A DNA stretch of 64,000 nucleotides from Eikenella exigua (GTDB lineage: Bacteria > Pseudomonadota > Gammaproteobacteria > Burkholderiales > Neisseriaceae): positions 434,001-498,000 of the forward strand of contig NZ_CP038018.1 in NCBI RefSeq assembly GCF_008805035.1, read 5' to 3'. Shown piece after piece: positions 34,766 through 43,614 of the stretch. Under the pieces are notes generated by a model. That model did not search any database. It was given only the letters and a program-made list of their open reading frames with translations, and was not told the DNA's origin. The translations under genes and the position numbers were made by a program. The first letter of the stretch is position 1. Every line of letters starts with the position of its first letter.

Positions 34766-35449
34766 TCAAAGACATTCATTCTTTAATTTACGTAAATGCT
34801 TATAAATCGCATATTTGGTAAGTTCTAATTTTTCGGAAACAAAAAATACAGCATCTTTTAATTCGAAAAAACCATCTTCGTACAAATGAGCAATAATGGC
34901 TTTTTTATAATTTTTTTGACTACTGTTGATATGTAATTCAACGTCAGAAATGGCGACTGACAACATACCATCCATCATATCATTTTGGTTTATAACAAAA
35001 TTTTCATCTTTAGGAGGAGTAAGAAATGCCTGTTGCGGCAAAAGGGAGGCGATAACTTTTTCAAAGGGATAAGATAAATTCAGATTAATACAAAATAAAC
35101 CGATAGGCTTCCCTGAGTCGTTTAAAATAATATGCGTAATGGATTTGACTAAGTGCCCGTTATATGTGGTGGAAAAATAACTTTTCCCAACCTGTTCAGG
35201 ATTTTTTTGATAATTCCTAAGCATCTTTAGTGCCTTATCCGTTATCGGTGAGCCAACCGAACGACCTGTATGAAAACCATTGATAATTTTTACTACAGAT
35301 GAATTAAATCCTTCCAACTGATGTACAACTACTTCACAATACTCGCCTAATAAATGTGCAACAGAATCAGCTAGGTGGAAGTAAGATTGCAAAATGGCCT
35401 GATCGGTATCATTAATTGGCAAAAAAGGAGGCTGTGCAGAATCTATCAT
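34766..35449 (-). CDS. YheO/DauR-type PAS and HTH transcriptional regulator
   Basis: A 227-residue protein. The YheO-like PAS domain spans about residues 22-130 (LADSVAHLLGEYCEVVVHQL, SVVKIINGFHTGRSVGSP, HIILNDSGKPIGLFCINL). A C-terminal helix-turn-helix (residues about 180-225: FFELKDAVFFVSEKLELTKY) ends the protein. DauR-type regulators control amino-acid catabolic genes, so it probably senses cysteine or a relative and controls the downstream cyuP-cyuA pair; that is inference from position. Confidence 0.8.
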   Translation of the reverse strand: MIDSAQPPFLPINDTDQAILQSYFHLADSVAHLLGEYCEVVVHQLEGFNSSVVKIINGFHTGRSVGSPITDKALKMLRNYQKNPEQVGKSYFSTTYNGHLVKSITHIILNDSGKPIGLFCINLNLSYPFEKVIASLLPQQAFLTPPKDENFVINQNDMMDGMLSVAISDVELHINSSQKNYKKAIIAHLYEDGFFELKDAVFFVSEKLELTKYAIYKHLRKLKNECL

Positions 35450-35888
35450 TATTTTGCTCTCTATCCTAAAGATGACTACATACTAACGACAACATATTAA
35501 TTGGTCAACTTAATTTAACTGAAAATATGATTTTGGTTAAATTTTCTGTAATTAAATTGGAGATGTAAAAATCCATTGCGCCTTGACAATAGATTTTAAA
35601 TGAATATTATTTCACATATATTTCAAACACATAAAACAACCTAAAGCAAAACGTTACTCCGAACAGCCAAAAACTACCTGAAAACCTGCATCTGCCCAAA
35701 TCTGAACGGTCTGGCTGAAACTTCGCCCCCCCCTCGAAAGGGAAGGGCACGCCTCTCTTAATCAGCCTTTGTTGGCACCACACCTGATACCATCCAATCC
35801 CTCCCCATTAAACATCATCACTATCCCTTGCCAACAAAAAAGCTACCTGAAACTTTTCAGGTAGCCTTTATTCAGTTTAGCGCCAAGC
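35450..35888. other. Intergenic region, right edge of the AT-rich island
   Basis: No supported gene in these 439 bases. The first 180 bases are very AT-rich and should hold the regulator's promoter. From about 35660 the composition returns to that of the host. There is a C8 run near 35727 and a DUS-based hairpin at 35840-35867. No repeats or integrase remnants were found at the edge. Confidence 0.6.
35840..35872 (-). terminator. DUS hairpin terminator of ihfB
   Basis: A one-mismatch DUS (35840-35851) pairs with an exact complement (35856-35867), loop of four bases, flanked by an A run that is a T run for the minus-strand genes. Confidence 0.8.
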
Positions 35889-36191
35889 TTACTTGGCAGC
35901 TTGATCTACGCGTTCGCGCAATTCCTTGCCGGCTTTGAAGTGCGGCACGTATTTCTCGGGCACGTTCACTTTTTCGCCGGTTTTTGGGTTGCGGCCGATG
36001 CGGGCCGGACGATGGTTCAGGTCGAAACTGCCGAACCCGCGAATCTCGATACGCTGACCACGAGCCAGCGCACGGGTCATGGCATCCACCAAAACCTTCA
36101 CGCTTTGCTCCACATCCTTAACAGCCAGGCGGGAATGCCCTTGAGCCAGGTACTTCTCGGCCAGATGGCCCATCAACTCTGATTTGGTCAT
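35889..36191 (-). CDS. ihfB: Integration host factor, beta subunit
   Basis: A 100-residue DNA-bending protein with the HU/IHF signature GFGSFDLNHRPARIGRNPKT and an intact beta-arm proline region (NPKTGEKVNVP). It pairs with IhfA. It lies 12 bp downstream of rpsA in the conserved cmk-rpsA-ihfB order. Relevance for this genome: longer Correia elements carry IHF sites, but the copies in this window appear to lack them. Confidence 0.95.
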   Translation of the reverse strand: MTKSELMGHLAEKYLAQGHSRLAVKDVEQSVKVLVDAMTRALARGQRIEIRGFGSFDLNHRPARIGRNPKTGEKVNVPEKYVPHFKAGKELRERVDQAAK

Positions 36192-36203
36192 TTTGTGCTA
36201 TCC

Positions 36204-37880
36204 TTATTCATTTTCGCCGCCGAGCTTGGCCTTGAGCAAATCGCCCAGGCTGGTGGTGCCGGCATGGCTGGCCGCTGCGTTCACGGTGTTGAGCGCTTCG
36301 CGGTTTTCTTTGGCAGTGCGGGCTTTTACCGACAGCTTGATATTGCGGTTTTTGCGGTCTACAGTAACGATGACAGCTTCCACTTCGTCGCCTTCTTTAA
36401 GCTTGGTGGTTAAGTCTTCCACGCGCTCACTGTCGAATTCGGAAGCGGGCAGGTAGGCTACCACTTCATCGGCCAGCTGCACTTCGGCACCTTTGGCTTC
36501 AACGGATTTCACGGTGCCTTTCACCAAGGCGCCTTTGTCGTTGATGCTGATGTAGCTGCCGAAGGGGTCGCCTTCGAGCTGTTTGATGCCCAAGCTGATG
36601 CGTTCTTTCTCTACATCGATAGACAATACAACGGCTTCCACATCCTCGCCTTTTTTGTATTTACGTACGGCTTCTTCGCCGCTTTCGCTCCAAGAAAGGT
36701 CGGAGAGGTGTACCAGGCCGTCGATGTTGCCGGGCAGGCCCACAAAAATACCGAAATCGGTGATGGATTTAACTGCGCCGGTGAGTTTATCGCCTTTGTT
36801 GAAGTTGGCGGCAAATTCTTCCCACGGATTAGCCTGGCATTGTTTCATGCCCAGGCTGATGCGGCGGCGGTCTTCGTCGATATCCAGAATCATCACTTCT
36901 ACTTCGTCGCCCAGCTGAACCACTTTGCTCGGGTGAACGTTTTTGTTGGTCCAGTCCATTTCGGAAACGTGTACCAAGCCTTCGATACCCTGTTCGATTT
37001 CAACGAACGCGCCGTAATCGGTAAGGTTGGACACCTTGCCGAACAGGCGGGTGCGGGCAGGGTAACGGCGGGCGAGGCCGCTCCAGGGATCTTCACCCAG
37101 CTGTTTCATACCCAAAGATACGCGGCTGCGGTCTTGGTCAAATTTCAATACTTTAGCTTCTACTTCCTGGCCCACTTCCAGCACTTCGCTGGGGTGTTTT
37201 ACGCGGCGCCATGCTAAATCGGTGATGTGCAACAGGCCGTCGATACCGCCCAAGTCTACGAATGCACCGTAGTCGGTAATGTTCTTCACGATACCTTTCA
37301 CCACGGTGCCTTCCTGCAGGCTTTCCAGCAGGGCCTGGCGCTCTTCGCCCAGGGTTTCTTCCAATACAGCGCGGCGGGATACCACTATGTTGTTGCGTTT
37401 TCTATCCAGCTTAATCACTTTGAATTCAACTTCTTTGCCTTCAAAGTGAGAAGTGTCTTTCACCGGGCGCACATCCACCAAAGAGCCGGGCAGGAAGGCA
37501 CGGATGCTGTTGATCATCACAGTGAGGCCGCCTTTGACCTTGCCGTTGATCACGCCGGAGAGAATCTCGCCGCTTTCCATGGCTTCTTCCAAAGCCAACC
37601 AATCAGCAGCACGTTTGGCTTTTTCACGAGAGAGCTTGGTTTCGCCAAAGCCATTTTCTACAGATTCTATGGTTACGGTAACGAAATCGCCTACTTTAAC
37701 TTCCAGTCCGCCTTGAACGTTTTTGAATTCGTTCAAATCAATTAGGGATTCGGATTTCAGGCCGGCGTTCACGATAACGTGTTTGTCGGTAATGGCCACC
37801 ACTTCGGCGGTAATTACCTCGCCCTGATTCATTTCTTGTACGGCTGAGTATTCTTCCAGTAACTGGGCAAAATTTTCCAT
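36204..37880 (-). CDS. rpsA: 30S ribosomal protein S1
   Basis: A 558-residue protein with six S1 (OB-fold) repeats, seen as recurring VTDYGAFVDLGGIDGLLHITDL-like units around residues 20, 105, 190, 275, 362 and 450. S1 brings mRNA to the 30S subunit. The C-terminus ends SHAGTTSLGDLLKAKLGG. No DUS lies within the gene. Confidence 0.97.
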   Translation of the reverse strand: MENFAQLLEEYSAVQEMNQGEVITAEVVAITDKHVIVNAGLKSESLIDLNEFKNVQGGLEVKVGDFVTVTIESVENGFGETKLSREKAKRAADWLALEEAMESGEILSGVINGKVKGGLTVMINSIRAFLPGSLVDVRPVKDTSHFEGKEVEFKVIKLDRKRNNIVVSRRAVLEETLGEERQALLESLQEGTVVKGIVKNITDYGAFVDLGGIDGLLHITDLAWRRVKHPSEVLEVGQEVEAKVLKFDQDRSRVSLGMKQLGEDPWSGLARRYPARTRLFGKVSNLTDYGAFVEIEQGIEGLVHVSEMDWTNKNVHPSKVVQLGDEVEVMILDIDEDRRRISLGMKQCQANPWEEFAANFNKGDKLTGAVKSITDFGIFVGLPGNIDGLVHLSDLSWSESGEEAVRKYKKGEDVEAVVLSIDVEKERISLGIKQLEGDPFGSYISINDKGALVKGTVKSVEAKGAEVQLADEVVAYLPASEFDSERVEDLTTKLKEGDEVEAVIVTVDRKNRNIKLSVKARTAKENREALNTVNAAASHAGTTSLGDLLKAKLGGENE

Positions 37881-38050
37881 AATAAAGTTTTGTCTTTAAT
37901 CCACGCACGGCCAAGGAGTGCGGAGGGTTGGAGTTGATCGGAGCTTGCCACCCTTGGCGTGGCAAGCATAAGCATAAGTATTAATTCTTAATATACGGCA
38001 CATCTGCTTGTAGAGCGTGTGTGCTAAAAATATGGCATTATACAGTAACT

Positions 38051-38704
38051 TTATTTTTCCCGATACCAATCAAGCACTTTTTTTACCGATTCTTCAATCG
38101 TCAGTGTCGAAGTATCGAGCAGATGGGCTTTAGGCAGCTTTTGCAGCGGTGCAACGGCACGGTTGCGGTCGGCTTCGTCGCGTGCTTCGATGTCAGCCAA
38201 AATGCGCTCGAAACCCGCGCCCGCAAGCGGTACGCCGATTTGTTTGGCGCGGCGTTCGGCACGCACCTGTGGCGAAGCGGTGAGGAAAATCTTGAGCACG
38301 GCATCGGGAAATACCACCGAGCCCATATCGCGTCCATCGGCCACCAGCCCCTGCTCGGTTAAAAACGCACGTTGCCGTTGCAATAAAGCCGTGCGCACCG
38401 CCGGCAGCGCCGCCACCCGTGATGCCCCCATACCGATTTCCTCGCTGCGGATGGCAGCGGAAACATCTTCCCCGTCCAACAGCACTGCGCCCTCGACAAA
38501 TTCCGCCGGTAAAGCCTGTGCCAGCGCGACTACAGCAGCTTCGTTATCCCAGGCGATTTGGCGGTTTCGTGCATAGAGCGCGGTGATGCGGTAGAGCGCG
38601 CCCGAATCCAGATAACGCCAGCCCAAGGCATCTGCCACTCGCTGCGCCACCGTGCCTTTGCCTGAGGCGCTCGGCCCGTCGATTGCGATTACTTTCTGCG
38701 GCAT
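38051..38704 (-). CDS. cmk: Cytidylate kinase
   Basis: A 217-residue P-loop kinase phosphorylating CMP and dCMP. The Walker A is GPSASGKGT at the N-terminus, and the segments YLDSGALYR and VADGRDMGSVVFPDA are family landmarks. I chose the ATG at 38704 (MPQKVIAIDGP) rather than eight codons upstream. It is first of the cmk-rpsA-ihfB series. Confidence 0.95.
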   Translation of the reverse strand: MPQKVIAIDGPSASGKGTVAQRVADALGWRYLDSGALYRITALYARNRQIAWDNEAAVVALAQALPAEFVEGAVLLDGEDVSAAIRSEEIGMGASRVAALPAVRTALLQRQRAFLTEQGLVADGRDMGSVVFPDAVLKIFLTASPQVRAERRAKQIGVPLAGAGFERILADIEARDEADRNRAVAPLQKLPKAHLLDTSTLTIEESVKKVLDWYREK

Positions 38705-38791
38705 AGCTGTCTCCGAAAAAAACGCCATCTTACCCGAGATTGCCGATGAACGGGGCAGGGATGGCGCAGATAGGGGAGGTGTGGGCAGAAA

Positions 38792-38847
38792 AGGCTACCT
38801 GAAAAATGGGGTGGCCAAATTGTAGGGAGCAGGTTTTCAGGTAGCCT
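38792..38847 (-). terminator. Inverted DUS pair downstream of ligA-clbS
   Basis: DUS at 38792-38803 and complement at 38836-38847 lie between the ligA-clbS stop and the cmk start. Confidence 0.6.
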
Positions 38848-38953
38848 TATTAAGGTTGTTTTAACAGGGTATGGAACTTATACACATGGGCAATATTTCA
38901 AACGGTGTGCACATCTACGGTATGCATGCCTAGCCATGTGGATTCTGCTTTTT

Positions 38954-39445
38954 TCATTTTCGGATGTGTGTGCGGAAGTTGGTAAATGGTGCAACAGTGT
39001 TGATATGCACCCATTTCCAGATCGGCCATTTTGCCTGGTTATCTGCCCATCTGCGCTGGTTGGACCCAAACAATTCCTGTTCAGAAAGCGTTTCCAGCCA
39101 TTCGCAAATTTGGGCAACCTGCCCGCGCAGTTGGGCTTGCGCCTCTTGCAGCGTGAGGCTGCTGTATTGCTGGTAAAACTGCTGGTACAGCCCGCCCAAA
39201 TCGTTCCATTTGTAGCCTTCGGCAGGCGTGTGAACGGTTTGGCCTGCCTGCTCGTCTCGCTCCCATTGCAACAGCAGGCTGGTCCAACCGAGCTGGTAGG
39301 CCAGATGTTCAGCCGGAGTTTTGCCGTCGGGCACGGCACGGCGGTGTTTGTCGGCTTCGGCAATGTCGGAAAATTCAGCGAGGTATTTGTCTAGTGCGGT
39401 GTGGATGGCCGTAATCAGTTCGGCGGCGTTGGCGTAGGTTTTCAT
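38954..39445 (-). CDS. ClbS/DfsB (DUF1706) family protein, alternative internal start
   Basis: If translated on its own from the ATG at 39445 this would be a 163-residue four-helix protein. ClbS protects producers of colibactin, and relatives are DinB-like. It is co-directional and in frame with ligA without an intervening stop. Its ribosome site (GATAGCTCC) is weak, so expression may depend on read-through from ligA. No colibactin-type genes are nearby. Confidence 0.6.
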   Translation of the reverse strand: MKTYANAAELITAIHTALDKYLAEFSDIAEADKHRRAVPDGKTPAEHLAYQLGWTSLLLQWERDEQAGQTVHTPAEGYKWNDLGGLYQQFYQQYSSLTLQEAQAQLRGQVAQICEWLETLSEQELFGSNQRRWADNQAKWPIWKWVHINTVAPFTNFRTHIRK

Positions 39446-41896
39446 GGAGCTATCTTTGTGTTGACTTGCGGGCATGCAATTTGGGTTATCGCCTAGCCAA
39501 ACCATCATGCGCCCAAGTGGGTTACAGATAAGGGAACAGGTTTCCAGGCAGCCTTTTAATCCGCTCCCCCCCAGCATCCCCAGCAACTCCTCCTCGCTCA
39601 ATACGGCCACGCCCAGTGCCTGAGCCTTTTCCAGTTTGCTGCCTGCGGCTTCGCCCGCCACCACGAAATCGGTTTTTTTGGATACGCTGCCGCTCACTTT
39701 GCCGCCGGCGGCTTCGATGAGGGCGGCGGCCTGGTCGCGTTTCAGGGTGGGCAGGGTGCCGGTTAGGACAAAGGTTTTGCCGGCGATGGGGCTGTTTTCG
39801 GGGTGCAGGCTGCCTGAAACGTCGTCCGAGCTGCTTTCAGGCAGCCCTTCGGTGAAGGCGATGATGTCTTGCAGCAAGGCGGCGTGTGCAGGCTGCCTGC
39901 GCCAGTCTTGCCATTCTTGCGGCAGGGCTTGGTCGGTTTGCAGGGCGTGCAGGCTGCCGGCGAGCTGCCAGAGTTCGGCGGCGCGTTTTTCGCTGAGTTT
40001 GATGTTGGGCAGGCGTTGCAGCCATTGTTCGGGTGCGGCGTGGGCGCGGGTTTGGGGCGACGGGGCGGCGGCTTGCGGGGCGACGTGTTGCAATAGGTCG
40101 TCCAGCATTTTTTGCTGTGCAGGCTGCCTGAAATAATGGGCGATGGCGTGGGCGACGACGCTGCCGATGTCGGGCAGGCAGGCGAGGATGGGTTCGGGGG
40201 CGCGGCGCACGATATCGAGGTTGCCGAACGCGGCGGCCAGCTGCTTGGCGGTGCTTTCACCGACGTGGCGAATGCCGAGGGCAAACAGGAAGCGGGCGAG
40301 CGGCGGGGTACGGCTTTGGGCGATGCTGTCCAAGATGTTCTGCGCCCATTTGGTGGCGGCGGATTTGCTGTCTTTGATGGTTTGCAGTTGGGCGATATCC
40401 AGTTGATAAATATCGGCAAAGCTGTGCAATACGTCGGCGGCGACGAGGGCTTCGATTTGCTTGTCGCCCAGCCCGGCGATGTCCATGGCTTTGCGGCTGG
40501 CGAAGTGGATAAGCCCTTGTGCGCGCTGGGCTTGGCAGAGCATGCCGCCGGTGCAGCGGGCGACGGCTTCGCCTGTTTCGCGTTCCACCGCGCTGCCGCA
40601 CACGGGGCAGGTTTCGGGCAGTTTGAACGGCTCGTACTTCGCTTCCATTTGTTCGCCCAATAAATCAACAGGCTGCATCGGGCGGCGTTCCAACAGCACG
40701 CGCACCACTTCGGGAATCACGTCGCCCGCGCGGCGCACAATCACGGTGTCGCCCACGCGCACATCTTTGCGCGCCACTTCGTCTTGGTTGTGCAGCGTGG
40801 CGTTGGTGACGGTAACGCCGCCCACGAACACGGGCGCAAGCCGCGCCACGGGGGTAATTGCGCCGGTGCGGCCGACTTGCACGTCAATCGCTTCCACGGC
40901 GGTGAGCGCTTCTTCGGCGGGGAATTTGTGCGCAATCGCCCAACGCGGCGCGCGCGACACGAAGCCGAGTTGTTGCTGTTCGGCCAACGAGTTCACTTTG
41001 ACCACCATGCCGTCGATTTCATACGGCAGGCGGGGGCGGTGTTCGGCCAGCCGTTCGTATTCGCGCAACACGGCCGCCGCGCCGGTGTACGCGCCGAAAT
41101 AGCCTTCGGGCAGCGAAAAGCCGAGTTCGTGCAACAGCGCGAGCTCTTCCATATGGCTTTCAGGTAGCCTTTCCGCGCCGGAAAGCTGGGCGATGCCGTA
41201 GGCGAAAAAATGCAGTTTGCGCTGAGCGGTGATTTTGGAATCGAGCTGGCGCAGGCTGCCTGCGGCGGCGTTGCGCGGGTTGGCGAAAGGCTTTTGGCCG
41301 GCTTCGAGCTGGCGTTGGTTCAGCGCGGCAAAATCGGCTTTGAGCATCAGCACTTCGCCGCGCACTTCCAACAGTGCAGGCTGCTTTTCGCCGTGCAGTT
41401 TCAACGGGATGTTGCGCACGGTTTTGATATTTTCGGTTACGTTTTCGCCCGTGGTGCCGTCGCCGCGCGTGGCCGCCTGCACCAAAATCCCGTTTTGATA
41501 CAACAGGCTGACGGCCAGCCCGTCAAACTTCGGCTCGGCGGCATATTCCACCTGCGACACGCCCAATTCCTTGCACACGCGCTCGTCAAACGCCAAAAAT
41601 TCGGCGTGGTCGAACGCGCCCGTTTCGTCGTCGCGCGGCGAAAACGCGTTGTTCAGCGACAACATCGGTACGGCGTGCACCACGGTTTCAAAGCCGTCCA
41701 GCACCGCGCCGCCCACCCGCTGCGTGGGGCTTTCGGGCAGCCTGAACTGCGGATATTCGGCTTCCAGGGCTTCCAGCTCGCGGTAGAGCCGGTCGTATTC
41801 GGCATCGGGCACGCTGGGCGCGTCCAAAGTGTAGTATTCGTGGGCGTAGCGGTTGAGCGTTTGCACGAGGGTGCGGATGCGTTGTTGGGCGGTCAT
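38954..41896 (-). CDS. ligA: NAD-dependent DNA ligase LigA read through into a ClbS/DfsB-like domain
   Basis: One open frame of 980 codons. Residues 1 to about 780 are a complete LigA: adenylated Lys123 in EPKFDGLAV, a four-Cys zinc finger (CPVCGSAVERETGEAVARCT), helix-hairpin-helix repeats and a BRCT domain ending ALGVAVLSEEELLGML. Then about 38 residues of linker resemble translated intergenic DNA (GLKGCLETCSLIC). Residues 818-980 form a DUF1706/ClbS-like domain (MKTYANAAELITAIHTALDK ... WKWVHINTVAPFTNFRT). A separate start at 39445 is possible. The end RTHIRK-stop replaces the usual RKWKK, so the last residues are lost (TGG to TGA). Confidence 0.88.
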   Translation of the reverse strand: MTAQQRIRTLVQTLNRYAHEYYTLDAPSVPDAEYDRLYRELEALEAEYPQFRLPESPTQRVGGAVLDGFETVVHAVPMLSLNNAFSPRDDETGAFDHAEFLAFDERVCKELGVSQVEYAAEPKFDGLAVSLLYQNGILVQAATRGDGTTGENVTENIKTVRNIPLKLHGEKQPALLEVRGEVLMLKADFAALNQRQLEAGQKPFANPRNAAAGSLRQLDSKITAQRKLHFFAYGIAQLSGAERLPESHMEELALLHELGFSLPEGYFGAYTGAAAVLREYERLAEHRPRLPYEIDGMVVKVNSLAEQQQLGFVSRAPRWAIAHKFPAEEALTAVEAIDVQVGRTGAITPVARLAPVFVGGVTVTNATLHNQDEVARKDVRVGDTVIVRRAGDVIPEVVRVLLERRPMQPVDLLGEQMEAKYEPFKLPETCPVCGSAVERETGEAVARCTGGMLCQAQRAQGLIHFASRKAMDIAGLGDKQIEALVAADVLHSFADIYQLDIAQLQTIKDSKSAATKWAQNILDSIAQSRTPPLARFLFALGIRHVGESTAKQLAAAFGNLDIVRRAPEPILACLPDIGSVVAHAIAHYFRQPAQQKMLDDLLQHVAPQAAAPSPQTRAHAAPEQWLQRLPNIKLSEKRAAELWQLAGSLHALQTDQALPQEWQDWRRQPAHAALLQDIIAFTEGLPESSSDDVSGSLHPENSPIAGKTFVLTGTLPTLKRDQAAALIEAAGGKVSGSVSKKTDFVVAGEAAGSKLEKAQALGVAVLSEEELLGMLGGSGLKGCLETCSLICNPLGRMMVWLGDNPNCMPASQHKDSSMKTYANAAELITAIHTALDKYLAEFSDIAEADKHRRAVPDGKTPAEHLAYQLGWTSLLLQWERDEQAGQTVHTPAEGYKWNDLGGLYQQFYQQYSSLTLQEAQAQLRGQVAQICEWLETLSEQELFGSNQRRWADNQAKWPIWKWVHINTVAPFTNFRTHIRK

Positions 41897-41951
41897 GACG
41901 GCGGTGTAAATAAAAAAAGACGGCGCATATTATCACGCGTCCAAGGGGGAG

Positions 41952-41992
41952 AGGCTACCTGAAAGGAAGGAATAAAGGCTTTCAGGTAGCCT
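41952..41992. repeat. Inverted DUS pair between divergent ligA and the TPR gene
   Basis: Exact DUS at 41952-41963 and complement at 41981-41992. It lies where promoters for both genes are expected; TATAATG follows at 41994-42000. Confidence 0.8.
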
Positions 41993-42028
41993 GTATAATG
42001 CGCAGCATCTCTAAAGAAGGAGCCTGCC

Positions 42029-42478
42029 ATGGCCGAACTGAATGACCATACCTACGAGCAAATCACCGCACTGTGCGAACAAGGCGACGAGCTGGCCGAT
42101 GCGGAACGCTATGCCGAAGCCATCGAACGTTTTTGGCAGGCATGGGATTTGCTGCCCGAGCCGCAAACCGAATGGGAAGCCGCCACTTGGATACTGGCCG
42201 CCGTGGGCGACACCGAATTTTTGCGCGGCAGCCACGAAGCCGCCCGCGATGCCCTCAGCCACGCCATGCACTGCCCAAACGCCATCGGCAACCCCTTTTT
42301 GCATCTGCGGCTCGGCCAGGCGCAATTTGAATTAGGCAACTTCGAGCGCGCCGCCGACGAGCTCATCCGCGCCTACGCGCTGGGCGAAGAGGAGCTGTGG
42401 GCAGGCGAAGACCCAAAATACCTCGACTTCCTTGCCACCGTGTGCGAGGACATCGAAAACTACAGTCGTAAACACTGA
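42029..42478 (+). CDS. Small tetratricopeptide-repeat protein
   Basis: A 149-residue acidic protein. TPR-like helix pairs can be seen at ITALCEQGDELADAERYAEA, WILAAVGDTEFLRGSHEAAR and LGQAQFELGNFERAADELIR. It probably binds a partner protein, which is unknown. AAGGAG lies 7 bp before the ATG and a TATAAT-like box at 41994 lies upstream, so start and promoter are both well supported. Confidence 0.8.
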   Translation: MAELNDHTYEQITALCEQGDELADAERYAEAIERFWQAWDLLPEPQTEWEAATWILAAVGDTEFLRGSHEAARDALSHAMHCPNAIGNPFLHLRLGQAQFELGNFERAADELIRAYALGEEELWAGEDPKYLDFLATVCEDIENYSRKH

Positions 42479-42692
42479 GCCGCGTTGTTTCACTATTTAA
42501 GGCTACCTGAAAGCACAGCTTCAATGAAGTCAAAACGAGGCTTCCGTAGGAAGCTGAGTTTCTGCGGAGCAGGCCGAGGCTGCAACGAAGTGAAGCAAGC
42601 CGAGTTGCTGCATAGTTAAACTGTAAGCTATTGTTTCCATATGGCCAGCAATTTTCAGGTAGCCTCTTCCCCTATTGATTGATAAACCACCC

Positions 42693-43213
42693 ATGCCCCC
42701 ACGTTCCCGCCCGCTCACCCCGCCGAAACCAAACTCGCCCGCAGCGTGTTTGGCAGAGGGCTGCGTTATGAACGCATCCGCCTGCACGGCGGCGCGTGGT
42801 GGCTGCCTACCCGCAATATTGCCATCGCCCCCTTCGGCCATGTTTACTTCCCCGCCAACCGCTTCTGCCCCGATTTCGCCAAGCGCCCCTTTATCGAACG
42901 CGCCTGGCTGGTGCACGAGCTGACGCACGTTTGGCAGCATCAAAACGGCTTCCCCGTGTGGCTTGGCGGCAGTTTGCTGGCCCTGCGTTTGGGCTACCTG
43001 AAAAATCGCGCCTACCGCCTGCCCATGCTCGATACCGTGCCGCACTTAAACCGGCTCAATATGGAACAGCAGGCCGAAATCTTCGCCCTATATTACCGCG
43101 CCGCCGTTTGCCACGACCCCGCCGCCACTCCCTACCTGCCGCAGTTGCAACGCCTGTTGCAGCCGTTTTTTGCCAACCCGAGAAGCCGCGAACTGTGGCC
43201 GAAGTGGCTTTGA
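42693..43213 (+). pseudogene. Frameshifted HELTH-motif metallopeptidase-like gene (vgr-related type)
   Basis: The ATG at 42693 begins MPPRSRPLTP. One base appears missing at 42719-42724 (ACCCCGCC), after which the next frame continues AETKLARSVFGRGLRYERIRLHG. It runs through WWLPTRNIAIAPFG, the zinc-site-like HELTHVWQHQNG and QQAEIFALYYR to a normal stop. RPLTP followed by a [VS]FG...Y.R[VI]RLH segment and HELTHVWQ is the pattern of small 'vgr-related' proteins. A GTG at 42746 could start a 155-residue truncated product. An in-frame near DUS encodes LGYLK. Confidence 0.65.
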
Positions 43214-43614
43214 GGGTAGGGCGTGGCTGTGTTTTAGCTGCGCAGAAACTCTGCTTCCTATGGAAACCTCGTTTCAGGTAGCCTTTTGGGTGTGATGTAA
43301 GGCTACCTGAACTTATTCAGCTTAGACTTTTTTCTTCTATCCATTAAAAATTTATTTATAAAGACAGGGCGAGGTGGAAAGAAGAGAAGGATGTAGAGTC
43401 TTAGAGTTTTATTCAATATCTTGAAAAATAATATTTTTCTTAAAATTAAATAAAATTTATTCGGGCTGGCTTTGCTGTTTGTATTAATTTCATTCATGCA
43501 AAGCAGCAAATTTATCGCTTGCAACTTGCCTTATCCTGCCGCAAACTCGCCTCCTGAGAAATTTTACTTATTTCCTAAACATTTTCTGTTTTGCAAACCA
43601 TTGAAGGAGTTTTT
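43214..43614. other. Intergenic region upstream of the metE pseudogene
   Basis: No supported gene in about 400 bases. A reverse copy of the TTTCTGC motif (43231-43250) runs into DUS at 43273-43284, with a partner DUS at 43300-43311. From 43315 to 43560 the sequence is strongly AT-rich with no convincing frame. GAAGGAG just before 43615 is the metE ribosome site. Confidence 0.6.

Noticed and set aside
43309..43320. TGAACTTATTCA as a MetR operator for metE
   Set aside because: The spacer is four bases rather than five, half of it belongs to a DUS, and it lies about 300 bp from a dead gene.
43303..43524. 73-codon minus-strand frame upstream of metE
   Set aside because: AT-rich Phe/Ile/Lys/Leu sequence with no ribosome site or domain; expected by chance in such DNA.
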